64,000 bases of DNA, from assembly GCF_002007235.1 (NCBI RefSeq), contig NZ_MUHW01000009.1, forward strand, positions 1 to 64,000, given 5' to 3'. Below the pieces are notes generated by a model. The model made no database searches and had not been told where the DNA came from. It was given only the letters and a program-made list of their open reading frames with translations. This DNA is from Oribacterium sp. C9 (lineage in GTDB: Bacteria; Bacillota; Clostridia; Lachnospirales; Lachnospiraceae). Below are positions 44,405 to 53,245 of the stretch, piece by piece (position 1 is the first letter of the stretch; every line of letters begins with the position of its first letter). Position numbers and translations under genes: made by a program.

Positions 44405-44461
44405 AAAGCAATCAGTTGTTTAAATGATATGATCAAAAGCAGCTGATTGCTTTTTCTTTTT
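44405..44461 (+). terminator. Intrinsic terminator after gltX
   Basis: AAAGCAATCAG pairs with CTGATTGCTTT across a 26-nt loop, followed by TTCTTTTTTT. Confidence 0.85.
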
Positions 44462-44525
44462 TTATAAAATTTCATTATTTTTTATCATATTTTTAGAAAA
44501 CAACTGATATTTTTACGTTAATTCT

Positions 44526-44553
44526 TTAACAGGCCGCGTTTGGATGGTAAAAT
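44526..44553 (+). promoter_or_regulatory. Promoter of the small membrane-protein gene
   Basis: TTAACA (44526-44531), a 16-bp spacer and TAAAAT (44548-44553) with an upstream TG. Confidence 0.65.
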
Positions 44554-44594
44554 GTACCAAGGAAGTAATTTTCATGAGAAAGGAAGTGTACATT

Positions 44595-44798
44595 ATGCCT
44601 ATCACAACCGGAAGTTTTATGGAGTATCTGATCATCCTAATAGGTCCATTCGGAATATTAACTCTGTTTGCAACCCTTATGATGTACAACTTCACCCAGA
44701 GTAAGGGCATAGTTGTACATGCGGTATATTCTCTGTTTATGGTCATAGACATCTTTACCATAGCAAGTGCCGCCCGTTTCTTTTTCAATCTGCACTAG
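44595..44798 (+). CDS. Small two-segment membrane protein of unknown function
   Basis: A 67-residue hydrophobic protein. Two membrane-spanning segments lie at about residues 8-30 (EYLIILIGPFGILTLFATLM) and 38-62, with a short polar loop NFTQSKG between them. I do not recognise a family. The ATG at 44595 has AAGGAAG eight bases upstream; in-frame ATGs at 44544 and 44574 would put that site inside the gene. A dedicated promoter and a terminator support it as a real gene transcribed alone. Confidence 0.65.
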   Translation: MPITTGSFMEYLIILIGPFGILTLFATLMMYNFTQSKGIVVHAVYSLFMVIDIFTIASAARFFFNLH

Positions 44799-44859
44799 AG
44801 CGACCTTCTGCAAAATAGATCTTCCCATCCCCCGGGGAAGATAAATACGACGATATCCG

Positions 44860-44887
44860 AAGCCACACCGAACAGGTGTGGCTTTAA
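44860..44887 (+). terminator. Terminator after the small membrane-protein gene
   Basis: AAGCCACACC (44860-44869) pairs with GGTGTGGCTT (44875-44884), followed by TAAT-rich sequence. An additional ATCTTCCC/GGGAAGAT hairpin lies at about 44819-44842. Confidence 0.7.
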
Positions 44888-44986
44888 TCATATGTACAAT
44901 CGTGAAAAAGAAGTAATTTAAGAGCTTCCCCGACATCGCAGAATTAATTATTTTTTTACGAAAATCTTGTGTTTAAATTACCGCTA

Positions 44987-45015
44987 TTCTTAATAGATTT
45001 TAAGTATGCTATCAT
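44987..45015 (+). promoter_or_regulatory. Promoter of hflK-hflC
   Basis: TTCTTA (44987-44992), a 17-bp spacer and TGcTATCAT (ending 45015). A small ATAAGTC/GACTTAT hairpin follows at 45028-45048 in the leader. Confidence 0.5.
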
Positions 45016-45108
45016 GTCATAAATGGAATAAGTCTGGCTGTGACTTATGCTCACGTAAAAGGGAGACAGACTACATTACATATTTTATAGCTATAGAAGG
45101 AGTAGTTA

Positions 45109-46203
45109 ATGAGAAATAAAAAAGATATGAACGGGCCTCAGCCTGATATGCCTCATTTTGAGATGCCCGATCCTGAAAAAGCCAAAGCCCGTTTTGGAAA
45201 AGTCATTAAGGTCATAGTAGCCGGCGGCGTTCTGGCAGCCGGATTGTTCGTAGTAAATTCAGGACTCTACAGGGTATCGGAGCAGGAACAGGCCGTAGTT
45301 ACACGCCTTGGTAAAGTACAGGATGTAAAAACCGCCGGCATGTACTTTAAAGTTCCTCTTATCGACACAGTTCAGAAGGTCAGAACCACAACCTATGGTA
45401 TCCCTATCGGTTATGTGGCAAATGAGAGCTACGGAGAAAACGGCTATGCAGAGAATATCCCCGAGCAGTCACTCATGATCACTTCTGATTTCAATTTCGT
45501 TAATACGGATTTCTATATCGAGTACAGGGTCTCAGATCCTGTCAGCTATCTTTATAATTCAAGAAATCCTGAGGATATACTCGAGAACCTTGCACAGGCA
45601 GCCATCAGAACAGTAGTATCCAACTACAACGTAGACGATGTCATGACCACCAGCAAGAACAAGGTTCAGTCAGACGTACGTGACTCTCTGATAAGTGCCC
45701 TTACAAAGGCGGATATAGGTCTGGAGGTTGTCAATGTCTCCATCCAGGACGTTGAGCCGCCAACCAAGGAAGTCATGTCAGCATTCAAGGCTGTTGAAAA
45801 TGCAAAGCAGGGATCAGAGACCTCCATAAACAATGCAAACAAATATAAGTCAGAGCAGCTTCCGGCCGCAGAAGCAAACGCAGACAAGATCGTAAAAGCC
45901 GCAGAGGCGACAAAGGAAGCCCGTATAGCTGAAGCTCAGGGTCAGGTGGCACGTTTTAATGCCATGTACGACCAGTACAGGATAAACCCGCTCATCACTA
46001 AGCAGCGTATGTTCTATGAGGCTATGGAGGATATACTTCCTGATCTTAAGGTCATCATCGATGACGGAGGAACTCAGACCATGCTTCCTCTTGAGAGCTT
46101 CGTAAGCGAGCGTACAAGCTACAATGCAGCCGGTATACCGGTGCCTTCCTCAATTACCGGAAACGAAGAGGACTATGAAACAACCGAGGAGGACGCAAAC
46201 TAA
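45109..46203 (+). CDS. hflK: HflK-like SPFH/band-7 membrane protein
   Basis: A 364-residue protein with a cytoplasmic N-terminus, one membrane segment at about residues 33-52 and an SPFH/prohibitin domain (about 55-260: YRVSEQEQAVVTRLGKVQDV, AGMYFKVPLIDTVQKV). A helical Ala/Glu/Lys-rich stretch (about 240-290) follows. Homologous HflK/HflC rings surround the FtsH protease and modulate its activity. The stop codon overlaps the hflC start by one base, so the two are co-translated. AGAAGGAG precedes the ATG. Assignment as HflK rather than another SPFH paralogue rests on the pairing. Confidence 0.88.
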   Translation: MRNKKDMNGPQPDMPHFEMPDPEKAKARFGKVIKVIVAGGVLAAGLFVVNSGLYRVSEQEQAVVTRLGKVQDVKTAGMYFKVPLIDTVQKVRTTTYGIPIGYVANESYGENGYAENIPEQSLMITSDFNFVNTDFYIEYRVSDPVSYLYNSRNPEDILENLAQAAIRTVVSNYNVDDVMTTSKNKVQSDVRDSLISALTKADIGLEVVNVSIQDVEPPTKEVMSAFKAVENAKQGSETSINNANKYKSEQLPAAEANADKIVKAAEATKEARIAEAQGQVARFNAMYDQYRINPLITKQRMFYEAMEDILPDLKVIIDDGGTQTMLPLESFVSERTSYNAAGIPVPSSITGNEEDYETTEEDAN

Positions 46204-47093
46204 TGAAAAAGACATTTACACTGATCAGAGTTGTAGCTGTTGTTGCATTGATCTTTTTACTGATGATCTCCAGTTCATTTTTTTACACCGTGGCTCCAAA
46301 CGAGTACGGTGTAGTCATGCATCTCGGACGTATCACCAGAGTCTCATCTGAGGCAGGATTTTACAGCAAGCTTCCTTTCTTCGAGACTGTGAGATTTATA
46401 CCTAAGGATCTTCAGATCTATGATATACAGCCTTCTGACGTTATAACAAAGGACAAAAAGTCCATGATCGCAGATGATTTCATCCTCTGGAAGGTAACTG
46501 ATCCTGTAAAGTTCACACAGACACTGAATGCTTCCACCAGAAGTGCCGAGGATCGTGTCGGAGTAGCCGTTTACAATGCCACAAAGAACATCCTTTCATC
46601 CATGTCTCAGGACGAAGTCATTGCCGCAAGAGGCGAGCAGCTCACCAAGCTCATCACAGAGGATTCAAACTCCGATATAGGAGGATACGGGATCACCATC
46701 TATGAGGCAAAGATAAAGGCTCTGGACCTCCCGGACGACAACAAGGATGCCGTATATGAGCGTATGATCTCCGAGCGACAGAACATCGCCGCATCCTACA
46801 AGGCTCAGGGTGACAGCCAGGCGCAGAAGATAAGGAACGACACAAACCGTCAGGTCACCATCATGGAGGCAGAAGCGAAGAAGCAGGCTGCCATCACAGA
46901 GGCGGAGGGTGAAGCCGAGTACATGAAGACTCTTTCCGAGGCTTATAACACAACAGATAAGGCGGATTTCTACAACTACATCCGCTCTCTCGACGCCCTG
47001 AAGAATTCCATGAAGGGAAGAGGCGACAAGACCATCATCCTCGACAAGGATTCCGAGATAGCAAAGATACTGTACGGAACAGGACTTCACTGA
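46203..47093 (+). CDS. hflC: HflC-like SPFH/band-7 membrane protein
   Basis: A 296-residue partner of HflK. An N-terminal membrane segment (about 8-28) leads into the SPFH domain (VAPNEYGVVMHLGRI, AGFYSKLPFFETVRFIPKDL). The C-terminal helix contains the family motif ERQNIAASYKAQGDSQAQKI and a coiled coil to about residue 245. The ATG overlaps the hflK stop (TAATG). A terminator-like hairpin follows and contains the start codon of the next gene. Confidence 0.9.
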   Translation: MKKTFTLIRVVAVVALIFLLMISSSFFYTVAPNEYGVVMHLGRITRVSSEAGFYSKLPFFETVRFIPKDLQIYDIQPSDVITKDKKSMIADDFILWKVTDPVKFTQTLNASTRSAEDRVGVAVYNATKNILSSMSQDEVIAARGEQLTKLITEDSNSDIGGYGITIYEAKIKALDLPDDNKDAVYERMISERQNIAASYKAQGDSQAQKIRNDTNRQVTIMEAEAKKQAAITEAEGEAEYMKTLSEAYNTTDKADFYNYIRSLDALKNSMKGRGDKTIILDKDSEIAKILYGTGLH

Positions 47094-47128
47094 TATATGG
47101 TCTGAATTCAGACTATATGAAACTGACA

Positions 47129-47164
47129 AAGCTCATGGTACACTTAGTGCCATGAGCTTTTCTA
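47129..47164 (+). terminator. Terminator-like hairpin containing the helicase start codon
   Basis: AAGCTCATGG (47129-47138) pairs perfectly with CCATGAGCTT (47150-47159), followed by TTCT. The ATG at 47152 of the helicase lies inside the right arm. Confidence 0.75.
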
Positions 47165-48966
47165 ATGAACAAATAACAGCAATAAATCATATCTACGGTC
47201 CGGCTTTGGTGCTTGCCGGCCCCGGTTCAGGAAAGACCACAGTCATAACTCACAGGATAATGCACCTTCTTTCTATAGGTGTCCCCCCGGACAAGATTCT
47301 CGTCATAACATTTACCAGAGATGCCGCCATGGAGATGGAGGCAAGATTCAAAAAACTTCTGCCTGAATCCGTAAATCAGGTCAGCTTCGGCACATTTCAT
47401 TCCATATTTTTCTATATACTGCGTCTACGCTATGATCTTTCCTTCAAAAATATAATCACAGACAGGAATAAGACCTTACTGCTTCGGGAACTGACAGCAA
47501 GAGAACACATAGACAGTTCCTACGATACAGACTTCTTCAGACTGCTTCTTTCCGAGATCTCAAAATACAAATCCATGGGTGAGAACGGCTCCTCCTTTAA
47601 ATCAAAGCTTATCGACAATGATAAATTCCATCGCATCATAGCCTCCTATCAAAGTGAGCTGAAAGAGCAGAGACTGCTTGATTTCGACGATATGCTGCTT
47701 CTGTGTCATGAGCTTTTTCTGAAAGAGCCTGATGAACTGAAGCTTTGGCAGAATAAGTACAGCTTTATACTGGTAGACGAGTTTCAGGATATAAATCCGG
47801 TACAGTACAGCATAGTCCGTATGCTGGCAGAGCCGGAGAACAACCTCTTTATAGTAGGAGATGATGACCAGTCCATATACCGTTTCAGAGGGGCTGAGCC
47901 CTCCATCATGCTGGGCTTTGAAAAGGATTATCCTGCCACAAGGCGAATACTTCTCTCCAACAACTATCGCTCAAGATCAGAGATCGTTAATTTCGCAAAG
48001 AAAATGATAGCCCATAACCGTGAGCGATTTCCAAAGGATATCAAAGCAATAAACGGTCATGGAGGAACAACTCTCTATTACAAAGCAGGAACTCCGAAGG
48101 CGGAATATGCCCAGGTCATAAGAAATATCCTTAAGGAACTGAGCTCAGGAATCCCTTTTAGTGAGATCGCAATCCTGTTCAGAACAGAAATGATGGTTCA
48201 GCCCCTTGCGGCGGAGCTCACCAGACATCAGATTCCCTTCTGTTTAAAGAACAAAGTCAAAAATATCTATGAATGCAGTCAGGCACTTGACATTATCTCT
48301 TATCTGAAGCTATCGGAGAATATGGGCACAAGGGCGGATTTTCTCCGAATCATGAACAAGCCACTTCGATACATTTCCAGAAAGGCTTTAGATGGAAGAG
48401 AGATGAGCTTTGATAAACTGAAAAGCTACTATAGCCGCTCAACCGGGATGCAGCGGATCATAGACACCATGCTGCATGACCTTAAGACTTTAAAAAAGCT
48501 GCCGACCTACGCCGCCATCATTTACATCAGAAAAAAGATCGGTTATGAGGATCATCTTTATGCCTGTCAGAAAGAAAACCATGTAAACCCCGAAAAGCTG
48601 CGTGATATAATGGACGAAATAGAAGAAAGTTCCAGGGCCTTTCCCGACAAGAAAAAGTGGCTTCAATATGTGGCTTCCTACGGCAATGAACTTAGGAATA
48701 CAAGACAGGAGCAACATGACGGGATACGACTTATGACTTTCCACGGCAGTAAAGGGCTTGAGTTTGATATCGTGCATCTGATTGATATAAACGAAGGCAT
48801 CGTTCCAAGCAGCAGAGCCATCTCTCCTGCGGATCTGGAGGAGGAGCGGCGTGCCTTTTATGTGGCATTAACAAGAGCCCGGAGAGAATTTCACATTTAC
48901 TTCACAGAACAAAGATATAGTAAGCATTGTAGTCCAAGCAGATTCATTTACGAAGGGCTGAAGTGA
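47152..48966 (+). CDS. UvrD/PcrA-like superfamily 1 DNA helicase
   Basis: A 604-residue SF1A helicase. Motifs seen: Q-motif NEQITAINH, motif I AGPGSGKTTVITHRI, Ia ITFTRDAAMEME, motif II VDEFQDINPVQY, III GDDDQSIYRFRGA, IV SNNYRS, V MTFHGSKGLEFDIVHL and VI ERRAFYVALTRAR. It is shorter than PcrA or UvrD (about 720-750) and lacks the long C-terminal extension, so it is a compact paralogue. The first residues MSFSNEQIT fit the family start. No ribosome site precedes the ATG, which is buried in a terminator hairpin, so expression is probably low or conditional. The response-regulator start lies 26 bp after its stop. Confidence 0.9.
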   Translation: MSFSNEQITAINHIYGPALVLAGPGSGKTTVITHRIMHLLSIGVPPDKILVITFTRDAAMEMEARFKKLLPESVNQVSFGTFHSIFFYILRLRYDLSFKNIITDRNKTLLLRELTAREHIDSSYDTDFFRLLLSEISKYKSMGENGSSFKSKLIDNDKFHRIIASYQSELKEQRLLDFDDMLLLCHELFLKEPDELKLWQNKYSFILVDEFQDINPVQYSIVRMLAEPENNLFIVGDDDQSIYRFRGAEPSIMLGFEKDYPATRRILLSNNYRSRSEIVNFAKKMIAHNRERFPKDIKAINGHGGTTLYYKAGTPKAEYAQVIRNILKELSSGIPFSEIAILFRTEMMVQPLAAELTRHQIPFCLKNKVKNIYECSQALDIISYLKLSENMGTRADFLRIMNKPLRYISRKALDGREMSFDKLKSYYSRSTGMQRIIDTMLHDLKTLKKLPTYAAIIYIRKKIGYEDHLYACQKENHVNPEKLRDIMDEIEESSRAFPDKKKWLQYVASYGNELRNTRQEQHDGIRLMTFHGSKGLEFDIVHLIDINEGIVPSSRAISPADLEEERRAFYVALTRARREFHIYFTEQRYSKHCSPSRFIYEGLK

Positions 48967-48992
48967 ATACAACAGAAATAAGAGGTACAGTT

Positions 48993-49664
48993 ATGGAACG
49001 ATTAAAAGTACTCGTTGTTGATGATGAAGAACGTATGCGGAAGCTTATTTCCGATTTTTTAAAAATAAAAGATTTTGATGTAATAGAAGCCGGTGACGGT
49101 GACGAAGCCGTGGACAAATTCTTCTCGGACAAAGACATCGCACTCATCATCCTTGACGTAATGATGCCGAAGATGAACGGCTGGGATGTGCTGAAGACCA
49201 TACGAGAGCACAGTAAGGTACCTGTCATCATGCTCACCGCCCGCTCCGAGGAGCAGGACGAGCTCAAGGGCTTTGAGTACGGCGCTGATGAATACATTTC
49301 CAAGCCTTTCTCGCCAAAGATCCTTGTAGCGAGAGTTGAAGCCATACTTCGCCGTTCGGGAATGAACCAGGAGGATGTCGTAAACATCGGAGGCATAGAG
49401 GTGGATAAATCTGCCCACTCTGTAAAGATCGACGGGGCAGAGGTGGAGCTCAGTTTCAAGGAATACGAGCTTCTTGTATATTTCATAGAGAACAAGGGCA
49501 TAGCACTTTCCCGTGAGAAGATCCTGAATAATGTCTGGAACTATGACTATTTCGGTGATGCCAGAACCATTGACACCCATGTGAAGAAGCTCAGAGCAAA
49601 GATGGGCTCAAAGGGAGACTACATAAAGACAGTCTGGGGCATGGGCTACAAATTTGAAGCATAA
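48993..49664 (+). CDS. OmpR/PhoB-type response regulator
   Basis: A 223-residue regulator. The receiver domain (1 to about 118) has DDE at 10-12, phospho-acceptor Asp55 in ILDVMMPK and Lys at about 104 in YISKPFS. The winged helix follows (about 130-222; SFKEYELLVYFIENKG, RTIDTHVKKLRAKMG, TVWGMGYKFE). AGAGGT six bases before the ATG at 48993 sets the start; a GTG at 48963 overlapping the helicase stop has no site. The cognate kinase gene follows after 4 bp. Confidence 0.94.
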   Translation: MERLKVLVVDDEERMRKLISDFLKIKDFDVIEAGDGDEAVDKFFSDKDIALIILDVMMPKMNGWDVLKTIREHSKVPVIMLTARSEEQDELKGFEYGADEYISKPFSPKILVARVEAILRRSGMNQEDVVNIGGIEVDKSAHSVKIDGAEVELSFKEYELLVYFIENKGIALSREKILNNVWNYDYFGDARTIDTHVKKLRAKMGSKGDYIKTVWGMGYKFEA

Positions 49665-49668
49665 AGAT

Positions 49669-51252
49669 ATGAAAAACCCACACATGAAGCAACCTTCGAT
49701 ACTGAAAAAAAGCATAAAATGGCGATATACCTGTATCTTTATCTGTATCATCGCCGCCATACTTGCAGCCATACTTCTGGTGAACACATTTCTTTTAGAG
49801 CGATATTATACGAAAGAGAAAATAGCTACACTGGAGATCGCGTACGAGACATTGGACCATATGATAGATACCGCCTCCAAAAATGATCAGTCTGTGTCAA
49901 CACTTTTTCCGCTGAACTACGATACAGCGGATCCCAGCACTGAGACCCAGGGAACCAGCTACCTGAAGACCCTGTCAGAGACCTACAATATCAATGTTCT
50001 GATCCTCGATACCAGAACCGACACTATTTTCTCCACCTTCGGAGACCTGAACTTTCAGTCCAGGAAGCTGAACCAGTATATATTCGGAAACAGAACTCAC
50101 TCAACAGCAGAAATAGTGAAATGCTTTAACAACTATTCCATAGAGAAGACCTCCGATAACATTTCCAAGAATACCTATCTGGAAAGCTGGGGATACTTCT
50201 CGGACAACACTACCTGCTTCATCATGTCCATGCCGGTTTCCAGCCTTCGTGAGTCTGTGAGCTTCTTTAACAGATTCCTCCTGTTCATAGGCATCTTCGC
50301 CATGATGGGAGGCTCCATCATCGTTTATTTCATGAGCCGTGAGATAACAAAGCCCATAAACCAGCTTGCGAGACTCAGTGAGAAGATATCCGCGCAGGAC
50401 TTCAGTGCCAGATATACCGGTGATTCCGTCGACGAGATAGGCGTCCTCGGCAATTCCATGAACACACTGTCAGAACGTCTGCAAAATTCCATTGCCGAAC
50501 TGAAGACCGCAAACAACGAACTGCAATCGGATATAGAGAATAAAACTAAATATGCGGAACGTCAGCAGGAATTCGTTGCCAATGTTTCCCACGAACTTAA
50601 GACCCCCATCGCTCTGATACAGGGATATGCGGAAGGTCTCAATGAAGGTCTAGCGGACGATCCTGAATCGAGAGCCTATTACTGCGGTGTCATCGTGGAT
50701 GAGGCAAAAAGAATGAATACTCTCGTACACGAGCTCATGAACCTTAGCTCCATAGAGCAGGGCAAGGATCTTCCTGATTTTGCACTCTTCGATATCTCAA
50801 ATGTAGTAAAGGGCGTCATCACTAAATCCGACATACTCATTAGACAGCAGGATGCCCATGTGGAGGTCGATATCCCCGAGGGCACCATGGTGTGGGCAGA
50901 TGAGTTCAAGATAGAGCAGATCATCACGAATTATCTGAACAACGCCCTGCATCATCTTGAGGAGCCGAATAATATCAGTATCTACTCACAGAGAGAGCCC
51001 AACAACATCGTCTCCATACATGTGACGAACACAGGAAAACCTATCCCTGAGGAGGATCTCCAGAAGATATGGGAGAAGTTCTTCAAGGTGGACAAGGCTC
51101 ACACCAGAAGCTATGGCGGAAGCGGATTAGGGCTCAGTATAGTAAAGGCCATCGTTTCAGCACATCATCAGAAATGTGGTGCGAAAAACACCCGTACCGG
51201 AGTGGATTTCTGGTTCACACTGGAGAGGGAGAACAAGCAGCGAATACGATAA
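49669..51252 (+). CDS. Sensor histidine kinase partnered with the 48993 regulator
   Basis: A 527-residue membrane kinase. Membrane segments at about 20-42 and 202-222 frame a roughly 160-residue extracellular sensor domain (double-Cache-like in size, not recognised). HAMP (about 222-275) and a short coiled coil lead to HisKA with His308 in NVSHELKTP and a HATPase with NYLNNALHHL, VTNTGKPI and GGSGLGLSIVK. The ATG at 49669 lies 4 bp after the regulator stop; a TTG at 49654 is an alternative. The stimulus is unknown. Confidence 0.92.
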   Translation: MKNPHMKQPSILKKSIKWRYTCIFICIIAAILAAILLVNTFLLERYYTKEKIATLEIAYETLDHMIDTASKNDQSVSTLFPLNYDTADPSTETQGTSYLKTLSETYNINVLILDTRTDTIFSTFGDLNFQSRKLNQYIFGNRTHSTAEIVKCFNNYSIEKTSDNISKNTYLESWGYFSDNTTCFIMSMPVSSLRESVSFFNRFLLFIGIFAMMGGSIIVYFMSREITKPINQLARLSEKISAQDFSARYTGDSVDEIGVLGNSMNTLSERLQNSIAELKTANNELQSDIENKTKYAERQQEFVANVSHELKTPIALIQGYAEGLNEGLADDPESRAYYCGVIVDEAKRMNTLVHELMNLSSIEQGKDLPDFALFDISNVVKGVITKSDILIRQQDAHVEVDIPEGTMVWADEFKIEQIITNYLNNALHHLEEPNNISIYSQREPNNIVSIHVTNTGKPIPEEDLQKIWEKFFKVDKAHTRSYGGSGLGLSIVKAIVSAHHQKCGAKNTRTGVDFWFTLERENKQRIR

Positions 51253-51301
51253 TCTTTTATGGGTCATAATTTATACCGTTATCCTTTGTAAGGCATGGCA
51301 A

Positions 51302-51330
51302 TTGACTTTCCGGATATGGTGTTTTAGATT
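51302..51330 (+). promoter_or_regulatory. Promoter candidate for the small protein/pseudo-peptidase pair
   Basis: TTGACT (51302-51307), a 17-bp spacer and TAGATT (51325-51330). A TATAAT a few bases further could be an alternative -10. Confidence 0.45.
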
Positions 51331-51452
51331 ATTATAATTGAGTGCAGACTCGAGATGTCCTTTCATACCATATTCCTGATAGAGACGGTCTTGCTTTCTG
51401 CCCATATTGCGAGGGCTAAACATTGTCCCTCAACTTAATTTTGGAGGTAATT

Positions 51453-51683
51453 ATGATCAATCCGGCAGACATGCTCAAAATCGGGGGCATACTTAGAAAA
51501 TTCCAGAATAACCACCCGAAGGTAGTGGCATTTTTAAATCACGAGCTCTCTTCAAACATTCCTGTAGGTTCTGTTATCGAAATGACTGTTACAAAACCTG
51601 ACGAGGCTCCTGTCACAACAAATTTCAGGGTTTTGCAGGATGACTTAGACATGGTTGACACACTTAAGAAGATGCAGAAATAA
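51453..51683 (+). CDS. Small conserved-looking protein of unknown function
   Basis: A 76-residue soluble protein with a mixed helix/strand pattern: a basic amphipathic N-terminal helix (DMLKIGGILRKFQNNHPKVV), then strands (GSVIEMTVTKP, TTNFRVLQDD) and a short C-terminal helix. I do not recognise a family. GGAGGT precedes the ATG at 51453. It is followed after only 5 bp by a membrane-anchored gene that has no ribosome site of its own, so the two are probably coupled and functionally linked. Confidence 0.7.
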   Translation: MINPADMLKIGGILRKFQNNHPKVVAFLNHELSSNIPVGSVIEMTVTKPDEAPVTTNFRVLQDDLDMVDTLKKMQK

Positions 51684-51688
51684 AACAC

Positions 51689-53158
51689 ATGAATTTATCC
51701 AATTTATTAAAAGATCCCATCGACATCCCTTTACTGTTTATATACGTAGTCGGGGTGCTCATCATGGTTTACAGTGCCATGCAGTTCGTGCATGGCTTTT
51801 TGTATAAGAAAAAGCCTTACATCCGTTCCGGTGTGAAAACCTTCATCATCGCGGTCGTTCTGCTGGCTCCGAGACTTCTGTACCAGCACATCCGAATAGA
51901 CGGCTCGGACTACCTGAAGGAGGTCAGGTCCTCTCTCAAATCCGTTTCATCAGTCTTCGATACTGCAGGTGCGGCAGACAACTCCAATCTGCAGGCTCAG
52001 CTCGAAGCACTTTCAGAGCGGCTTTCAGATGCCGGATACTCTGTGGAGCTCACTTCCTCTGTGGGAAATGATAAAGACGGCAGTTTCACTGTACGAAATC
52101 TCAGTGCGGCAAAATCGGCATCCGATGCCGATTCTGACATCATTCTTATCAGCACTTCACTCGATTCAGACGGAACTGAAGCAGGCTTTACGGATGATGC
52201 CGCCAATATCTCCGTGCTGGAATCAGTGGCGAAGAAATCACAGAAAACAAACACCGCTGCCGAGATCAGATTTCTTGTCCTCACTGATGGAAGAGGCGGG
52301 CAGGATGGCGCATATACCTATATTGACTCTCTTACAGAATCTGAAAAAGAACGGTTAATAGGAAATATTTCCTTTGATCTTACCGGACTTTCCGATTACA
52401 CCGGTTTTGAAACATCTACTTCAAACGGAGTTGACAATCCACTTTCTGTTATTATCGGTTCTTCATTGAAACGTATGACCGGTCAGAAGGCAAACATAAT
52501 GCAGAATAAGGAAAGCTTAGATACAGCCTTTCAAGTGAAGGGGGTATCTGGAGTACTTCTCAAACAGGCATATGTGGAAAAGGCGGATGCCGCCAAAGCT
52601 CTTGATAAACTGAATGAGGATGAGATAGCAGATGCTGCCGCCATCATCTCTGATGCTGTTAATGAGCTTATAAGATCACAGAATTCAGGAGCTGCAGCTT
52701 CCCTGAGAACACTTAGTTCTGATGAAAAGGTCCGTTACAGCTCCGGTTCATTCCGAAAGGACAGGGATTCCTTCATGTGCGGCGCTTCCTTAAAGGAAAT
52801 CTCCGAGAACTTCGGAACACCCCTTAAGGCCACGGGCATTACGGATGCCTACGGAAATGAAACCTATGAAGGGCATCTCTATTTACTGACCTTTGATTCA
52901 CCTGTACCGGTTATTTTCCATGTCAGTGCTTCCGGTCTCGAAAGAGTGACTATCGATACCGGCTCCATCTCTTCAACAAAGGATGAACTGACTCAGATTC
53001 TGAAAAATCTGTTCGGTGAGCCTGAAGATACGTCCGGTATTATCCTCTGGAAGGACGAGAAGGCGAATGCTTCATACTGTATCGGAGATTCCGGAAGCCC
53101 GGATGCTGTAAGCAGCATGACAACCGGAGGATACAGTTTTTATATCACTTCAAACTGA
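51689..53158 (+). CDS. Membrane-anchored protein with an inactive-looking M28 peptidase domain
   Basis: A 489-residue protein. Two hydrophobic segments lie at about 13-36 and 50-66. The extracellular part (about 75-330) follows the order of M28 aminopeptidases: IILISTSLDSDG for the usual I-L-I-S-A-H-x-D-S, then GFTDDAANISVLESVAKKS for G-A-D-D-N-x-S-G, IRFLVLTDGRGGQDGAYTYI for the region carrying the catalytic E-E, and ISFDLTGL. The metal-binding His is replaced (Ser/Thr) and the Glu pair is Arg-Gly, so catalysis is unlikely. A separate C-terminal domain (about 345-489) is unassigned. There is no clear ribosome site; translation is probably coupled to the 76-residue gene 5 bp upstream. Confidence 0.7.
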   Translation: MNLSNLLKDPIDIPLLFIYVVGVLIMVYSAMQFVHGFLYKKKPYIRSGVKTFIIAVVLLAPRLLYQHIRIDGSDYLKEVRSSLKSVSSVFDTAGAADNSNLQAQLEALSERLSDAGYSVELTSSVGNDKDGSFTVRNLSAAKSASDADSDIILISTSLDSDGTEAGFTDDAANISVLESVAKKSQKTNTAAEIRFLVLTDGRGGQDGAYTYIDSLTESEKERLIGNISFDLTGLSDYTGFETSTSNGVDNPLSVIIGSSLKRMTGQKANIMQNKESLDTAFQVKGVSGVLLKQAYVEKADAAKALDKLNEDEIADAAAIISDAVNELIRSQNSGAAASLRTLSSDEKVRYSSGSFRKDRDSFMCGASLKEISENFGTPLKATGITDAYGNETYEGHLYLLTFDSPVPVIFHVSASGLERVTIDTGSISSTKDELTQILKNLFGEPEDTSGIILWKDEKANASYCIGDSGSPDAVSSMTTGGYSFYITSN

Positions 53159-53172
53159 TTCCATGAATTGAA

Positions 53173-53230
53173 AACTCCTGACAGTTGGTCAGGCAACTTA
53201 GCCTAAACCAACTGACAGGAGTTATTTTTA
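53173..53230. terminator. Bidirectional terminator between convergent genes
   Basis: AACTCCTGaCAGTTGGT pairs with ACCAACTGaCAGGAGTT, with an inner AGGC/GCCT stem. The plus strand continues ATTTTT. It serves the pseudo-peptidase gene and the minus-strand secreted-protein gene. Confidence 0.88.
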
Positions 53231-53245
53231 ACCGTATTTTCAGAT

